A stretch of 64,000 nucleotides of DNA from Bradyrhizobium amphicarpaeae (lineage in GTDB: Bacteria > Pseudomonadota > Alphaproteobacteria > Rhizobiales > Xanthobacteraceae), in contig NZ_CP029426.2 in the NCBI RefSeq assembly GCF_002266435.3, forward strand, positions 3,006,001 to 3,070,000. Reading direction: 5' to 3'. The position numbers were made by a program, and so were the translations under genes. Positions 10,449-20,300 of this stretch are shown piece after piece; the first letter of the stretch is position 1, and each line of letters starts with the position of its first letter. The notes beneath the pieces were generated by a model, which saw only the letters and a program-made list of their open reading frames with translations, searched no databases and was not told the origin of the DNA.

Positions 10449-10469
10449 CAGGGATCTGGCCGATCCCTG
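10449..10469. other. Intergenic stem-loop
   Basis: CAGGGATC and GATCCCTG form an 8-bp perfect stem around a 5-base loop (TGGCC), 38 bases after the AraC stop. There is no T-run, so it may be a weak terminator or an mRNA-stability element, or a protein-binding palindrome. Confidence 0.4.
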
Positions 10470-10523
10470 ATCGCGAAGTCATGACCACCGCGTTGCGTGC
10501 GGCATCGGCAGCCGGAGTATCGA

Positions 10524-10772
10524 ATGCGCCGTTTCTTTTTCGACCTGCTGGTCGGCAATATCGTGAAGATCGACCCTGGCGGTATGATCTTCGAGCAGGC
10601 CGGGGCGACGTTCATCGTTGCTGACGAGATGGCGAAGCACCTGTTCGTCTGGCGCGACGATCTGCGCGACCGCGACGCCTGGATTCGCGTCAGGGATGCC
10701 GGCGGCAACGAGATCTATCGCTCCCCGGTCTGGGCGGAGAATGCCGAGAAGGTCGGCTGGGACCAGGCGTAG
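10524..10772 (+). CDS. DUF6894-like small protein
   Basis: This 82-residue protein begins MRRFFFDLLVGNIV and ends DAGGNEIYRSPVWAENAEKVGWDQA. The opening aromatic strand (x-R-F/Y-F-F-x-L), a central helix (ATFIVADEMAKHLF), and a closing strand 'W-I-x-V-x-D-x-x-G-x-E-I-x-R-x-P' match the small DUF6894 proteins abundant in Bradyrhizobium. Its role is unknown. The ATG at 10524 is chosen because GGAG lies seven bases before it; the frame is open nine codons further up. It stands alone between AraC and the autotransporter. Confidence 0.65.
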   Translation: MRRFFFDLLVGNIVKIDPGGMIFEQAGATFIVADEMAKHLFVWRDDLRDRDAWIRVRDAGGNEIYRSPVWAENAEKVGWDQA

Positions 10773-10969
10773 TTCTTTCGAAGCACGGTGTCGCAATTAC
10801 GCATCAGTGCGGCACGAAGCGGCATCGGTTCGTTCCAGGCCGAGCTCCGGTCGTATTCGTCCAAGTCTGAAGTGACGCTCCTTCCTAACCTGGCGTTCAG
10901 CGAATCCAGGCCGCCGCTTCCATCGGGCGGGATGGCGGACGACGGCTCGCGGGTGACGAGGAACTGGAA

Positions 10970-13498
10970 ATGATTATGACGGGTTTGGACGGCGTTGCAC
11001 ACTGGCGTTTGGCGAAGCGCTCGCTGCGCCTCTGGATTCCGGCCGCGCTGGTCATCTCGATATTTGTGAGCCAGCCTGCCATCGCCGCCTGTACACCGAC
11101 GGCGCCGGTCAGCAATGCGACGGTGGTGTGCGCGACCGACACGGACACCCAGCAGGGCGCCGGCACTGGCTACGGTACCAGCAACGACGACAACAATTCC
11201 TATGACATCCGCGCGGGCGTTACCGTCCGGGGAAGCGATTTTGGCTTTAAGGTGGGCCTCAACAGCGTTTTCACGAACGCAGGCACGATCAGTGGGTCGA
11301 ACGCGGCTGGTATTACCGGTGGCGACATGACGATCAATAACCTGGTGGGGGCGACGATTGAGGGCTTCAACGCCATTACGCCGACGACAATCGTTCTCGG
11401 CAATGCCGGCACGATCAGGGGCGAGGACAGAGCCATCGACACCAATGGCAATGCGACCGTCACCAACCTCAGCACAGGTCTGATCACGCAGACCCGAACA
11501 TCGGGCGTCGCGATCTTCTCCGATCGTCTGGCGACTGTCGACAATTCCGGTGCGATTGCCGGTCATGAAGCCGGGATCATGGCAAAAAGCATCAATCTGA
11601 CGAACCGTGCAGCCGGCACCGTCACTGCTGGAACCAATGCGGTTTTCGCCGCGACCTCGGCCGTCATCGACAATGCCGGGACGATCAGCGCCGACGGCGG
11701 CACGGGCATTGCCATCGTAGTGGACGCGGGAGATGCGACCGTCCGCAACAGCGGTACGATCAGCGGGACCCAATCCGGCATCAACGCCGGAAACGGCGCG
11801 GCTAACGTGCTGAACAGCGGCACCATCACCAGCGGCTCCACCGTGATTTTCGCCACGACGGTGAATGTGACCAATGCCGGCCGGATTGCGACGACGCTCG
11901 GCTTCGGCCTGAGCGGCGTCACGGTGAACCTCGACAACTCTGGAACCGTCACGGCGGACCGCGGCGTCAGCGCGATCTTCGGCAACGTCAACAATTCCGG
12001 ATCGATCATCGGAGGGCGCGCCGCCGTCAACGCCAATGTTGCCAATGTCACGAATACCGGCTTGCTTCAGGGCTCGACGACCAATGGCAGCGGCATCCTG
12101 ACGACCCAGGCGACTGTCAAAAATTCCGGCACGATCATCGGCAGGTTCGGCATCACCTCGAGCGATGGATCGAACATCACGAATTCCGGCACGATCACCG
12201 GCGCCGGCGGGGTTGCGATCCTGCTGTCCAACAGCGCAGATACGCTGACGCTGCTACCTGGATCGAAGATCAACGGCGTGGTCGATTTCGGATTCGGTGC
12301 CGACGTCGTCAACGTCAACTTCATTCCTTTGAGCAGCCGGGTATCGTCCCTGACGAGCATCCAGCTTCCGACCTTCGTCAACTTCACCGGCACCATCAAC
12401 ACCAACATCTCGGGCGGCGGCTTCAACGGTCCATCGGTCTTCGCCGGCGGCACACTGGCGACGCTCGACCCCACCGCGCTGGCGCAGACCGACCGCACCT
12501 TAATGGACTTCACCGGCGGCGCCTCCTCGCTGGTGCAGGGACGCCTGAACGGCGGCGCCGGGCAGAGCGGCAGCAACATGATGGCGATGGCCTACGCGCC
12601 GGAGACCGCGCAGGCCGGTCCCTTCGCCAAGGCACCGCGCAGCCTCTGGACCGATCCGGCGCCGATCACGGTCTGGGCCAACAGCTTCGGCGGGCAGCGC
12701 ATCCAGGACGAGACCACGGCGACCCTGCGTGCGACCTCGACGGCGTGGGGCGGGGCGATCGGTGTCGATCGCAAGGTGCGGCCGGACTGGCTGGTCGGCG
12801 CCTTCCTCGGCGGCGGGCAGGGCGGTCTCTCGGTCGATCTCAATTCGCAGTCGGTCGACACCAATTACGTCTTCGGCGGCGTCTACAGCCGCTTCGAATG
12901 GGCTTCGCAATTCTTCGACTTCACCTTCCAGGGCGGCAATGCAGACAACAAGTCTCGCCGCCTGGTGCTGAACAATGCGGCCGTCGGCGGCATGGAGACC
13001 GCGACGGCGAATTACAGCGGCTGGTACGTCAGCCCGGAGGTCGCCTACGGCTACAAGCTCGACATCGGCAACGGCTATGTGCTGACGCCGACGGCGCGGC
13101 TGCGCTACGTCGCCGGCCGGTTCGACGGCTATAGCGAGACGGGTTCGGCGCAGTCGCTCTCGGTCGGCGGTCGCACGCTGCAGGATTTCGAGGAACGGGG
13201 CGAGGTCGATCTGTCGCGGGTGGCGAGTTTCGTCGGCGGTGAACTCAAGGCCAACGTCCATGGCGGCGTCATCGCGCTCCAGCGCGTCGGCGACACCACC
13301 ATCAACACGGTGCTGATCGGCCAGAACCTGTCGTTCGTCACGCCGGGCAGCCGCAGCACGGTGGGTGCGGTGGCCGGCCTCGGCTTCGACTACCGTACCG
13401 GGCCCAACGTGTCGGTGTTCGGCGCGCTTGAGGGCATGATGATGTCCGACCAGAGCCGCAGCGGTACGGCCAAGGGTGGCGTTCGCGTCGCGTTCTGA
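10970..13498 (+). CDS. Autotransporter (type Va secretion) with N-S/A-G-T-I repeat passenger
   Basis: This 842-residue outer-membrane protein has an N-terminal signal sequence with a long basic leader ([29 protein letters not shown]). The passenger, at about residues 100-415, consists of about a dozen N-(S/A/T)-G-x-(I/V) rungs typical of beta-helical adhesins. A linker containing [18 protein letters not shown] follows. The C-terminal autotransporter beta-barrel starts about residue 570 ([37 protein letters not shown]) and ends in Phe (GGVRVAF), the BAM recognition signature. The middle passenger is less GC-rich and richer in Asn/Thr than neighbouring genes. No separate protease domain is seen, so an adhesive or surface-structural role is more likely than proteolysis. 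GAGG lies upstream of the ATG; a second ATG at 10976 is also possible. Confidence 0.9.
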   Translation: MIMTGLDGVAHWRLAKRSLRLWIPAALVISIFVSQPAIAACTPTAPVSNATVVCATDTDTQQGAGTGYGTSNDDNNSYDIRAGVTVRGSDFGFKVGLNSVFTNAGTISGSNAAGITGGDMTINNLVGATIEGFNAITPTTIVLGNAGTIRGEDRAIDTNGNATVTNLSTGLITQTRTSGVAIFSDRLATVDNSGAIAGHEAGIMAKSINLTNRAAGTVTAGTNAVFAATSAVIDNAGTISADGGTGIAIVVDAGDATVRNSGTISGTQSGINAGNGAANVLNSGTITSGSTVIFATTVNVTNAGRIATTLGFGLSGVTVNLDNSGTVTADRGVSAIFGNVNNSGSIIGGRAAVNANVANVTNTGLLQGSTTNGSGILTTQATVKNSGTIIGRFGITSSDGSNITNSGTITGAGGVAILLSNSADTLTLLPGSKINGVVDFGFGADVVNVNFIPLSSRVSSLTSIQLPTFVNFTGTINTNISGGGFNGPSVFAGGTLATLDPTALAQTDRTLMDFTGGASSLVQGRLNGGAGQSGSNMMAMAYAPETAQAGPFAKAPRSLWTDPAPITVWANSFGGQRIQDETTATLRATSTAWGGAIGVDRKVRPDWLVGAFLGGGQGGLSVDLNSQSVDTNYVFGGVYSRFEWASQFFDFTFQGGNADNKSRRLVLNNAAVGGMETATANYSGWYVSPEVAYGYKLDIGNGYVLTPTARLRYVAGRFDGYSETGSAQSLSVGGRTLQDFEERGEVDLSRVASFVGGELKANVHGGVIALQRVGDTTINTVLIGQNLSFVTPGSRSTVGAVAGLGFDYRTGPNVSVFGALEGMMMSDQSRSGTAKGGVRVAF
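11276..12228 (+). repeat. Degenerate N-(S/A)-G-x-(I/V) protein repeat region
   Basis: About thirteen imperfect repeats of roughly 15-30 residues each lie in the autotransporter passenger. They are marked by [63 protein letters not shown] and NSGTITG. At DNA level the units share the core AAyTCCGGmACGATC in several copies, so they probably arose by internal duplication. Each unit is expected to form one turn of a beta-helix. Confidence 0.7.
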
Positions 13499-13534
13499 GC
13501 CGGCATCAGCCCTGGCGGTTCGAACGCGATGCCG

Positions 13535-13561
13535 CCGGCCGGGCTCCATCCGCCCGGCCGG
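13535..13561 (+). terminator. Strong GC hairpin downstream of the autotransporter
   Basis: CCGGCCGGGC (13535-13544) and GCCCGGCCGG (13552-13561) pair perfectly around a 7-base loop, 37 bases after the autotransporter stop. A second perfect palindrome CCTCCGATCGGAGG follows at 13573-13586. There is no clear U-tract, so it is either a non-canonical terminator or a 3'-end stabiliser. Confidence 0.45.
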
Positions 13562-13647
13562 CGCCTCCTCCTCCTCCGATCGGAGGATGCCGCGTGCTGC
13601 GGTTGCGTTATACTTCCGGCATTGATCATTCAGTGCCATTCTGAGCC

Positions 13648-14766
13648 ATGCACGGATCGCAAAAGCTGCCAGCTCTCGTCGAGTCCATTTACGATGCCGG
13701 GCTCGATCCCTCGCTGTGGAATGATGTGGTGGCCGGCGTCCGCGATTTCGTGGGCGGCCAGGCCTGCGGGCTGTTCTCCAAGGATGCGATCAGCAAATCC
13801 GGGGTCACGCATTACTATTGCGGAGCGGACCCGCACTACATCCAGCTCTATGCCGAGACCCATGCGAAATTCGATCCGCTGTCGGTCCTGCCGCCGCACG
13901 GCCGGATTGTGAGCATTCCAGATCTGGTCAATTTCGATGAGTACCGGCGCGGCCGCTTCTATCAGGAATGGATGCAGCCGCAGGGGTGCCGCGATGCGGC
14001 CAATGTCGTGCTCGAAATGTCGAATGCGAGCTGCCCGGTGATGATGACCGTGCTGTCGGGCCGCCGCATGGTCGATCGGGGCATGAAGCAGCGCCTGTCG
14101 CTGCTGGTGCCGCACGCCAGCCGCGCGCTGCTGATCAACCGCGCCATGACCGCGCAACTGACGCTGGCGACGGCGCTGGCGGACGTGCTCGACAATCTGG
14201 CGGTCGGAATCTTCCTGCTCGACGGCGTCTGCCGCCTGGTGCACGCGAATTCGGCTGGCCAGATCCTGCTCGCGGCCGATGACGTGGTGCGGTCGGTTGC
14301 CGGGCAGCTTGTCACCAGCAGCACTGAAGCCAACCAGGTGCTGCGCAAGGCATTTGCGGGCCGCGGTGACGGCGCACCGCTTGCCGCGGGCGGCGATGCG
14401 ATTCCGCTGTTGTCCGCCACCGGCGAGCGCTATGTCGCTCACATGCTGCCATTGTCGTCCCTGTTGCGCGATGGCAACGAGCGCGTGGCCGATGCCGCCG
14501 GAGCGCTGCTCGTGCGCAAGGTGTCGCTCGGTGGACAATCCTGTGGCGAATTGATCGCGCGAACGTTCGAGCTGACGCCGGCGGAGCGCCGCGTATTCCT
14601 GTCGATCGTGGAGGTCGGCGGCGTCCCGGAGACGGCGGCAGCACTCGGTATCGCGGAGACGACCGTGAAGACGCATCTGCATCGCGTCTTCGCCAAGACC
14701 GGCGTGTCCCGGCAGGCCGATCTCGTCAAGCTCGCGGCGGGATTTGCCAATCCGCTCGTCCACTGA
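13648..14766 (+). CDS. LuxR-type HTH regulator, PAS-like middle domain (copy 2)
   Basis: This 372-residue protein shares its arrangement with the copies at 8071 and 14874. The N-terminal region contains LVESIYDAGLDPSLWNDVV and GVTHYYCGADPHYIQLY. The conserved DLVNFDEYRRGRFYQEWMQPQGC segment follows, then a PAS-like region (NLAVGIFLLDGVCRLVHANSAG). The C-terminal GerE/LuxR HTH is FELTPAERRVFLSIVEVGG...IAETTVKTHLHRVFAKTGVSRQADLVKLAAGF. Identity with copy 3 is obvious along the whole length and near complete in the HTH, so these are recent tandem duplicates. The ribosome site is poor. The signal sensed is unknown. Confidence 0.82.
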   Translation: MHGSQKLPALVESIYDAGLDPSLWNDVVAGVRDFVGGQACGLFSKDAISKSGVTHYYCGADPHYIQLYAETHAKFDPLSVLPPHGRIVSIPDLVNFDEYRRGRFYQEWMQPQGCRDAANVVLEMSNASCPVMMTVLSGRRMVDRGMKQRLSLLVPHASRALLINRAMTAQLTLATALADVLDNLAVGIFLLDGVCRLVHANSAGQILLAADDVVRSVAGQLVTSSTEANQVLRKAFAGRGDGAPLAAGGDAIPLLSATGERYVAHMLPLSSLLRDGNERVADAAGALLVRKVSLGGQSCGELIARTFELTPAERRVFLSIVEVGGVPETAAALGIAETTVKTHLHRVFAKTGVSRQADLVKLAAGFANPLVH

Positions 14767-14873
14767 CAGATCGCCGTCTGCGTTGAACCTTTTGCTCTCG
14801 CCACAGACTCACAGGAGCCGGAAGGCACGAAGAACATTCCGCAAACTTTCGAATGTGACCATTGGCTCTTCCG

Positions 14874-15992
14874 ATGCCCCGAGCTGCCAAACATTCCGAG
14901 CTGATCGAGAGCATTTATGATGCAGGACTCCACCCCGAGTTGTGGAGCGACGTCGTCGTCATGCTCAATGGGTTCATCGGCAGCCAGGCCTGCGGTCTGA
15001 TTTCGAAGGATACGGTCAACAAATCAGGTGCGACGCATTATTATTGCGGCGTCGATCCTCACTATATCCAGCTCTATTCAGAAACCTACGCCCGGTACGA
15101 TCCGCTCGCCCGGCTTCCCCGTTACGGCGAGGTCCGCAACATTCCGGACCTCGTGAATTTCGACGAGTACCGCCGCGGACGCTTCTATCAGGAATGGCTG
15201 CGCCCGCAGGGCTGCATCGACGTCGCCAACGTGGTGCTCGAGCAGTCGAACTCGCCGTGTCCGATGCTGCTGACCGTCATCCCGGGCAGGGAGATGCTCG
15301 ACGCCGAGCAGCGCGCGCGCATGCAGTTCCTGGCCCCGCATGCGAGCCGGGCGCTGCTGATCAACCGCGCCATCGAGCGGAAGCAGCAACGCGCCAGCGC
15401 GCTTGCCGACGTCGTCGATCGTCTGAATGCCGGCGTCATCCTGCTCGATGCAGCCTGCCGGATCGTCCACAGCAATCCGGCGGCCGAGACGATCCTGGCC
15501 GAGGACGACGTCCTGCGCTCGATCGCCGGTCGGCTGGCGACGAGATCCTCCGAGGCCAATCTGGCCCTGCGCAATATCTTTCGTGATCCGGGCGAGGTGG
15601 CGGTCGCCGCGGCCGATGGTCGAAAGATCCCTCTGACGTCGCATGATGGTTCGCACTACGTCGCGCACGTGATCGCGCTGCCGTCGCTGCTGCGCGATGG
15701 GGCGACCGAGCGCAGCTCGGCGGTCGGAGCCTTGCTGGTCTGGAAAGCGGAACTCGACAGTCGCTCCAGTGCCGGCCTGATCAACCGCACCTTCGAACTG
15801 ACGCCGGCGGAACTGAGGGTTCTCCAGTCGATCGTCGAGGTCGGCGGAGTGCCGGAGACCGCGGTAGCGTTGGGGATCGCCGAGACGACGGTGAAGACGC
15901 ATCTGCATCGCGTCTTCGCCAAGACCGGCGTGTCCCGTCAGGCCGATCTCGTCAAGCTTGCGGCGGGATTCTCCAATCCGCTGCTGCACTGA
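14874..15992 (+). CDS. LuxR-type HTH regulator, PAS-like middle domain (copy 3)
   Basis: This tandem paralogue of copy 2 has exactly the same length (372 residues) when started at the ATG at 14874; an in-frame TTG at 14862 is the only other option. It has the same YYCGVDPHYIQLYSE and DLVNFDEYRRGRFYQEWLRPQGC landmarks, a PAS-like segment (LNAGVILLDAACRIVHSNPAAE), and the same HTH. Differences from copy 2 concentrate between about residues 205 and 305, consistent with altered sensing but retained DNA target. It starts 107 bases after copy 2 and is followed by a perfect hairpin terminator at 16066-16096, which probably ends the transcript. Confidence 0.82.
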   Translation: MPRAAKHSELIESIYDAGLHPELWSDVVVMLNGFIGSQACGLISKDTVNKSGATHYYCGVDPHYIQLYSETYARYDPLARLPRYGEVRNIPDLVNFDEYRRGRFYQEWLRPQGCIDVANVVLEQSNSPCPMLLTVIPGREMLDAEQRARMQFLAPHASRALLINRAIERKQQRASALADVVDRLNAGVILLDAACRIVHSNPAAETILAEDDVLRSIAGRLATRSSEANLALRNIFRDPGEVAVAAADGRKIPLTSHDGSHYVAHVIALPSLLRDGATERSSAVGALLVWKAELDSRSSAGLINRTFELTPAELRVLQSIVEVGGVPETAVALGIAETTVKTHLHRVFAKTGVSRQADLVKLAAGFSNPLLH

Positions 15993-16065
15993 CGCGCCCG
16001 CGTCGCGGACTCTTCGCCGCAGCTCGCGAACAGGTTCAAACAGAGACATCATTTGAAAGTTATCG

Positions 16066-16096
16066 CGCGTCATTCGATCGAATGACGCGATTTTTT
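16066..16096 (+). terminator. Rho-independent terminator after LuxR copy 3
   Basis: A perfect 24-bp palindrome spans 16066-16089 (CGCGTCATTC around GATC and its complement), followed directly by T6 at 16091-16096. It lies 73 bases past the stop of the upstream regulator gene. The palindrome is symmetric, but the T-run on this strand points to termination of rightward transcription. Confidence 0.8.
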
Positions 16097-16220
16097 GCGT
16101 TCTCTTCTAGTCACGCATCACACGCGTTGTTGTTCGACGTCTCATATTTTCTGTGAAGCAACTCACGGCAGGCCGGCGTGAACCCAATCATTCTCTGTCA
16201 CGGGTTGAGAGGAGATCGTC

Positions 16221-16478
16221 ATGCGAAGGACGTCATTTGCCATGGCCGACAAGTTCCGCGACATCGTCGCTCGCGTCGGCGCTGTGTTCCGCGAGCAGCG
16301 CAGGATCGAGGCGCGGCGCGCATTGCAGCGCTATCACCATCTGCTGGCCCGGCCGGACGAGATATTGCCTTTGAACGAAATCGCTCCGCTCAGCAAGCAA
16401 GAGGATATTTCAGGACATGCCCACGGATCTGATGCGCGCGAGCGCGGCGCCGGCCAGCCGGCCTACGAGCGCGCGTAA
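16221..16478 (+). CDS. Small hypothetical basic protein, 85 residues
   Basis: The product begins MRRTSFAMADKFRDIVARVGAVFREQRRIEARRALQRY, a strongly basic, helical segment. It continues into LARPDEILPLNEIAPLSKQED, and the tail is low complexity. AGGAG lies about seven bases before the ATG at 16221; MADKF at 16242 is an alternative start. No family is recognised. Its 3' end overlaps the next small ORF by 62 bases in another frame, so one of the two tails may be shorter in reality or both may be translated. Confidence 0.45.
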   Translation: MRRTSFAMADKFRDIVARVGAVFREQRRIEARRALQRYHHLLARPDEILPLNEIAPLSKQEDISGHAHGSDARERGAGQPAYERA

Positions 16479-16650
16479 TTTCAACATCGTCGCGATCGCG
16501 CTGACGACGGCGCTCGTCGCGCTTCAACTGATCGGGCTGGCGCTTCTGGAACGATCCCACGCTCATGCCATGCAGATGTCGTTTTCGCACGAGGCGGCCG
16601 CCTGCACCGACAGCCCGGATGCTGCCGTTCCGCAGACCCCCTATGATTGA
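16417..16650 (+). CDS. Small single-pass membrane protein, 77 residues
   Basis: The protein has a polar N-terminus, one clear membrane helix (NFNIVAIALTTALVALQLIGLALL), and a His/Ala tail with one Cys. It starts inside the preceding 85-residue ORF, and AGGA lies upstream of the ATG (spacing about 11, so weak). It ends 14 bases before the GTG of the TauE-like permease and could be co-transcribed with it. No family is recognised. Confidence 0.42.
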   Translation: MPTDLMRASAAPASRPTSARNFNIVAIALTTALVALQLIGLALLERSHAHAMQMSFSHEAAACTDSPDAAVPQTPYD

Positions 16651-16664
16651 CCGGAGGACGGTCC

Positions 16665-17393
16665 GTGCCTGATGTCACGACTCTGATTCTGCTTAGCGTT
16701 GCCGTGTTCGCCGGCGCCTTCGTGTCGGGGCTCTCGGGTTTCGCGTTCTCGGCCGTCGCGGGGGCGATCCTGCTGCGGGTGTTTCAGCCGCTCGAGGCCG
16801 TGCCGTTGATGATGGCGTGCAGCATCGGCGTGCAGGCGACCAATCTCTGGGCGCTCCGGCGCAGCATCCGCTGGGAGGGCAGTCTGCTGCTGATCGTCGG
16901 CGGATTGATCGGCGTGCCCATCGCAGTGTCGCTGCTGCAGAGCGTGGATACGCATCTGCTCAGGCGCGGCTTCGGTATCGTGGTTGCGCTCTATGCGGCC
17001 TACATGCTGCTGCGCCCGACGCTGATCACCGCCGGTGACGCGGTCGGCCGGCACTGGGTCGCGCTGATCGGCTTCGGCGGAGGGCTGGTCGGCGGGCTGA
17101 CGGCGATGCCGGGCGCGATCCCGACGATCTGGTGCGACATGCGCGGCATGCCCAAGAGCGAGCAGCGCGGTCTGATACAGCCTTTCATCGCCGCGATGCA
17201 GGTATTCGCGATCGTCCTGCTGGTCGGACACCAAGACCTGTCGTCGAAAGTCTTCGTCGATCTCGCGGTCAGCCTGCCGGCACTGTTCGCTGGTTCGGCG
17301 CTCGGCGTGATCGCCTTTCACCGCGTCAACGAGACGGTCTTTCGCAAGACCGTGCTCGTCCTGTTGCTGCTCTCGGGCGTCTCCCTGGTTTAG
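16665..17393 (+). CDS. TauE/SafE-family membrane transporter
   Basis: This 242-residue polytopic inner-membrane protein has about eight hydrophobic helices and two internally similar halves. Landmarks are AGAFVSGLSGFAFSAVAGAILLRVFQPLEAVPLMM at the N-terminus and GGGLVGGLTAMPGAIPTIWCDMRGMPKSEQRG in the second half. These match the family usually annotated as sulfite/organosulfonate exporters (TauE/SafE); actual substrates of most members are unknown. The start is GTG at 16665 with a perfect GGAGGA seven bases upstream; an upstream TTG at 16647 would place that site inside the gene. It converges with the RND permease, their stop codons overlapping. Confidence 0.82.
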   Translation: MPDVTTLILLSVAVFAGAFVSGLSGFAFSAVAGAILLRVFQPLEAVPLMMACSIGVQATNLWALRRSIRWEGSLLLIVGGLIGVPIAVSLLQSVDTHLLRRGFGIVVALYAAYMLLRPTLITAGDAVGRHWVALIGFGGGLVGGLTAMPGAIPTIWCDMRGMPKSEQRGLIQPFIAAMQVFAIVLLVGHQDLSSKVFVDLAVSLPALFAGSALGVIAFHRVNETVFRKTVLVLLLLSGVSLV

Positions 17394-20300
17394 TGGGAAG
17401 GCGTGGTGATCGACCCCTGAACCGGTGCCGCGCTGATGTCGCTGCCGTGATGCACTAGCGGCTTGTTGCCGGTCACGGTCCGCAGCAGCACGTAGAACAC
17501 CGGCGTCAGGAACAGGCCGAACACGGTGACGCCGATCATGCCGGAGAACACGGCAACGCCCATGGCTCGCCGCATCTCCGAGCCCGCGCCGGTCGAGAGC
17601 ACCAGCGGCAGCACGCCCATGATGAACGCCATCGACGTCATCAGGATCGGGCGAAGCCGCAAGCGGCTCGCTTCGATCGCGGCACGGATCGGCGGGCGCC
17701 CCGCGAATTCGAGCTCGCGCGCGAATTCGACGATCAGGATCGCGTTCTTGGCCGAGAGTCCCACCAGAACGATCAGGCCGATCTGGGTGAAGACGTTGTT
17801 GTCGCCCTTGGAGATCCAGACGCCGAACATGGCGGCGAGCAGGCCCATCGGCACGATCATGATGATCGAGAGCGGCAGCGTCAGGCTCTCGTAGAGCGCG
17901 GCCAGCACCAGGAACACCAGCAGGATCGCCAGCGGGAACACCCAGAGGCCGGAATTGCCGGCGATGAACTCCTGATAGGTCAGGTCGGTCCATTCGAAGG
18001 CAAAGCCGGGCGGCAGCGTCTCTGCCGCGATCCGGGTCGCTGCCTCCTGCGCCTGGCCCGACGAGAAGCCGGGCGCGGCGGCGGCGTTGATGTCGGATGA
18101 CAGGAATCCGTTGTAGCGGATCGCGCGCTCCGGTCCCGCGCTCTGGCGGATGTTGAGCAGCGCCGACAACGGCACCATGTCGCCCGAGGACGAGCGCACC
18201 TTCAACTGCCTGATGTCGTCGGCGCGCGCACGGAACGGTGCGTCGGCCTGCACATAGACCGAATAGGTGCGGCCGAACTTGTTGAAGTCGTTGACGTAGT
18301 ACGACCCGAGGTAGATCTGCAGCGTGTTGAAGACTTCAGTCACGGGCACGCCGAGCTGCAGCGCCTTGGTGCGGTCGATGTCGGCGAACAGCTGGGGCAC
18401 GTTGACCTGGAAGCTGGAGAACACGCCGGCGATCTCCGGTGCCTTCTGCATCGCCGCCATGAATGCGTTGGTCGCCTCGTTCAACGCCTCGTAGCCGAGA
18501 CCGGCGCGGTCCTCGATCTGAAGCTTGAAGCCGCCGATGGTGCCGAGACCGTTGACCGGCGGCGGCGGGAACATGGCGATGAAGGCCTCCTGGATGCCGG
18601 CATATTTCTTGTTCAGCTCGGCCGCGATGGCGTTCCCGCTCAACTCCGCGCCCTTGCGCTCGTCGAACGGCTTCAGCGTCGAGAACACGATGCCGGCATT
18701 GGACGAGTTGGTGAAGCCGGAGATCGACAGGCCGGGGAAGGCAACGGAGCTCTCGACACCGGGCTGGGTCAGCGCAATGTCGCTCATCTTGCGGATCACC
18801 TCTTCGGTGCGGTCGAGCGTCGCGCCATCGGGCAGGCGCGAGAAGCCGACCAGATACTGCTTGTCCTGGCCGGGCACGAATCCGCCAGGCACTTGCTGGA
18901 ACAGCAGGGCGGTGAGACCGACCAGCACCACGTAGAGCCCCATCACCGCGGCCTTGCCGGAGATCACCTTGGTGACGGTGCCGCTGTAATTATCCGAGGA
19001 GCGCGTGAAGGCCTTGTTGAAGCCGCGGAAGAACCAGCCAAGGCCCTTTTCCATGATCAGCGTGAGCTTGTCTTTGGGCTCGTCGTGTCCCTTGAGCAGC
19101 AGCGCCGACAGCGCCGGCGACAGCGTCAGCGAGTTGACCGCCGAGATCACGGTCGAGATCGCGATCGTCAGTGCGAATTGCTTGTAGAACTGCCCGGTGA
19201 GGCCGGAGATGAAGGCCAGCGGCACGAACACCGCGATCAGCACCATCGCGATGGCGATGATCGGGCCCGATACCTCGCGCATGGCCTGATAGGTGGCGTC
19301 GCGAGGCGACAGCCCGGCCTCGATGTTGCGCTCGACATTCTCGACCACGACGATGGCGTCGTCGACGACGATGCCGATCGCGAGCACGAGACCGAACAGG
19401 CTGAGCGCGTTGATGGAGAAGCCGAACACGTGCATCACCGCGAACGTGCCGACGATCGACACCGGCACCGCCAGCAGCGGGATGATCGAAGCGCGCCAGG
19501 TCTGCAGGAACAGGATCACCACCAGCACCACCAGCGCGATCGCTTCCAGCAGCGTGTGGATGACGGCCTCGATCGATGAGCGCACGAACTGGGTGGGGTC
19601 GTAGACGATCTGGTAGGACACGCCCTCCGGCATGTTCTTCTTGATTTCGGCCATGGTGGCGCGGACGTTGTCCGAGATCTGCAGCGCGTTGGACCCCGGC
19701 GCCTGGAAGATCGGGATTGCCACCGCCTGCTTGTTGTCGAGCAGCGAGCGCAGGCCGTATTGCGAGGCGCCGAGCTCGATCCGCGCAACGTCGCGCAGCC
19801 GCACGACTTCGCCGCGCGAGCCGGTCTTGACCACGATGTCGCCGAACTGATCTTCGCTGGAGAGCCGGCCTTCCGCATTGACGGACAGTTGCAGGTCGAT
19901 GCCCTTCACGTTCGGGGAGGAGCCGACGACGCCGGCGGCGGCCTCGACGTTCTGCGCCTGGATCGATCGGACGATGTCGCTCGCGGTCAGGCCGTGCTCG
20001 GCCGCCTTCTGCGGATCGACCCAGACCCGCATGGAATAGTCGCCGGCGCCGTAGAGCTGGACGTCGCCGACGCCGTCGATCCGCGCCAGCCGGTCCTTGA
20101 CGTTGAGCACCGCGTAGTTGCGCAGATACGTCATGTCGTAGCGGCCGTTCGGCGACAACAGATGCACGACCATGGTGAGGTCGGGCGACGACTTCTTGGT
20201 GATGATGCCGAGTTGGCGCACCACGGCCGGGAGACGGGGCTCGGCCTGCTGCACGCGGTTTTGCACCAGCTGCGTCGCCTTGTCGGGGTCCGTGCCGAGC

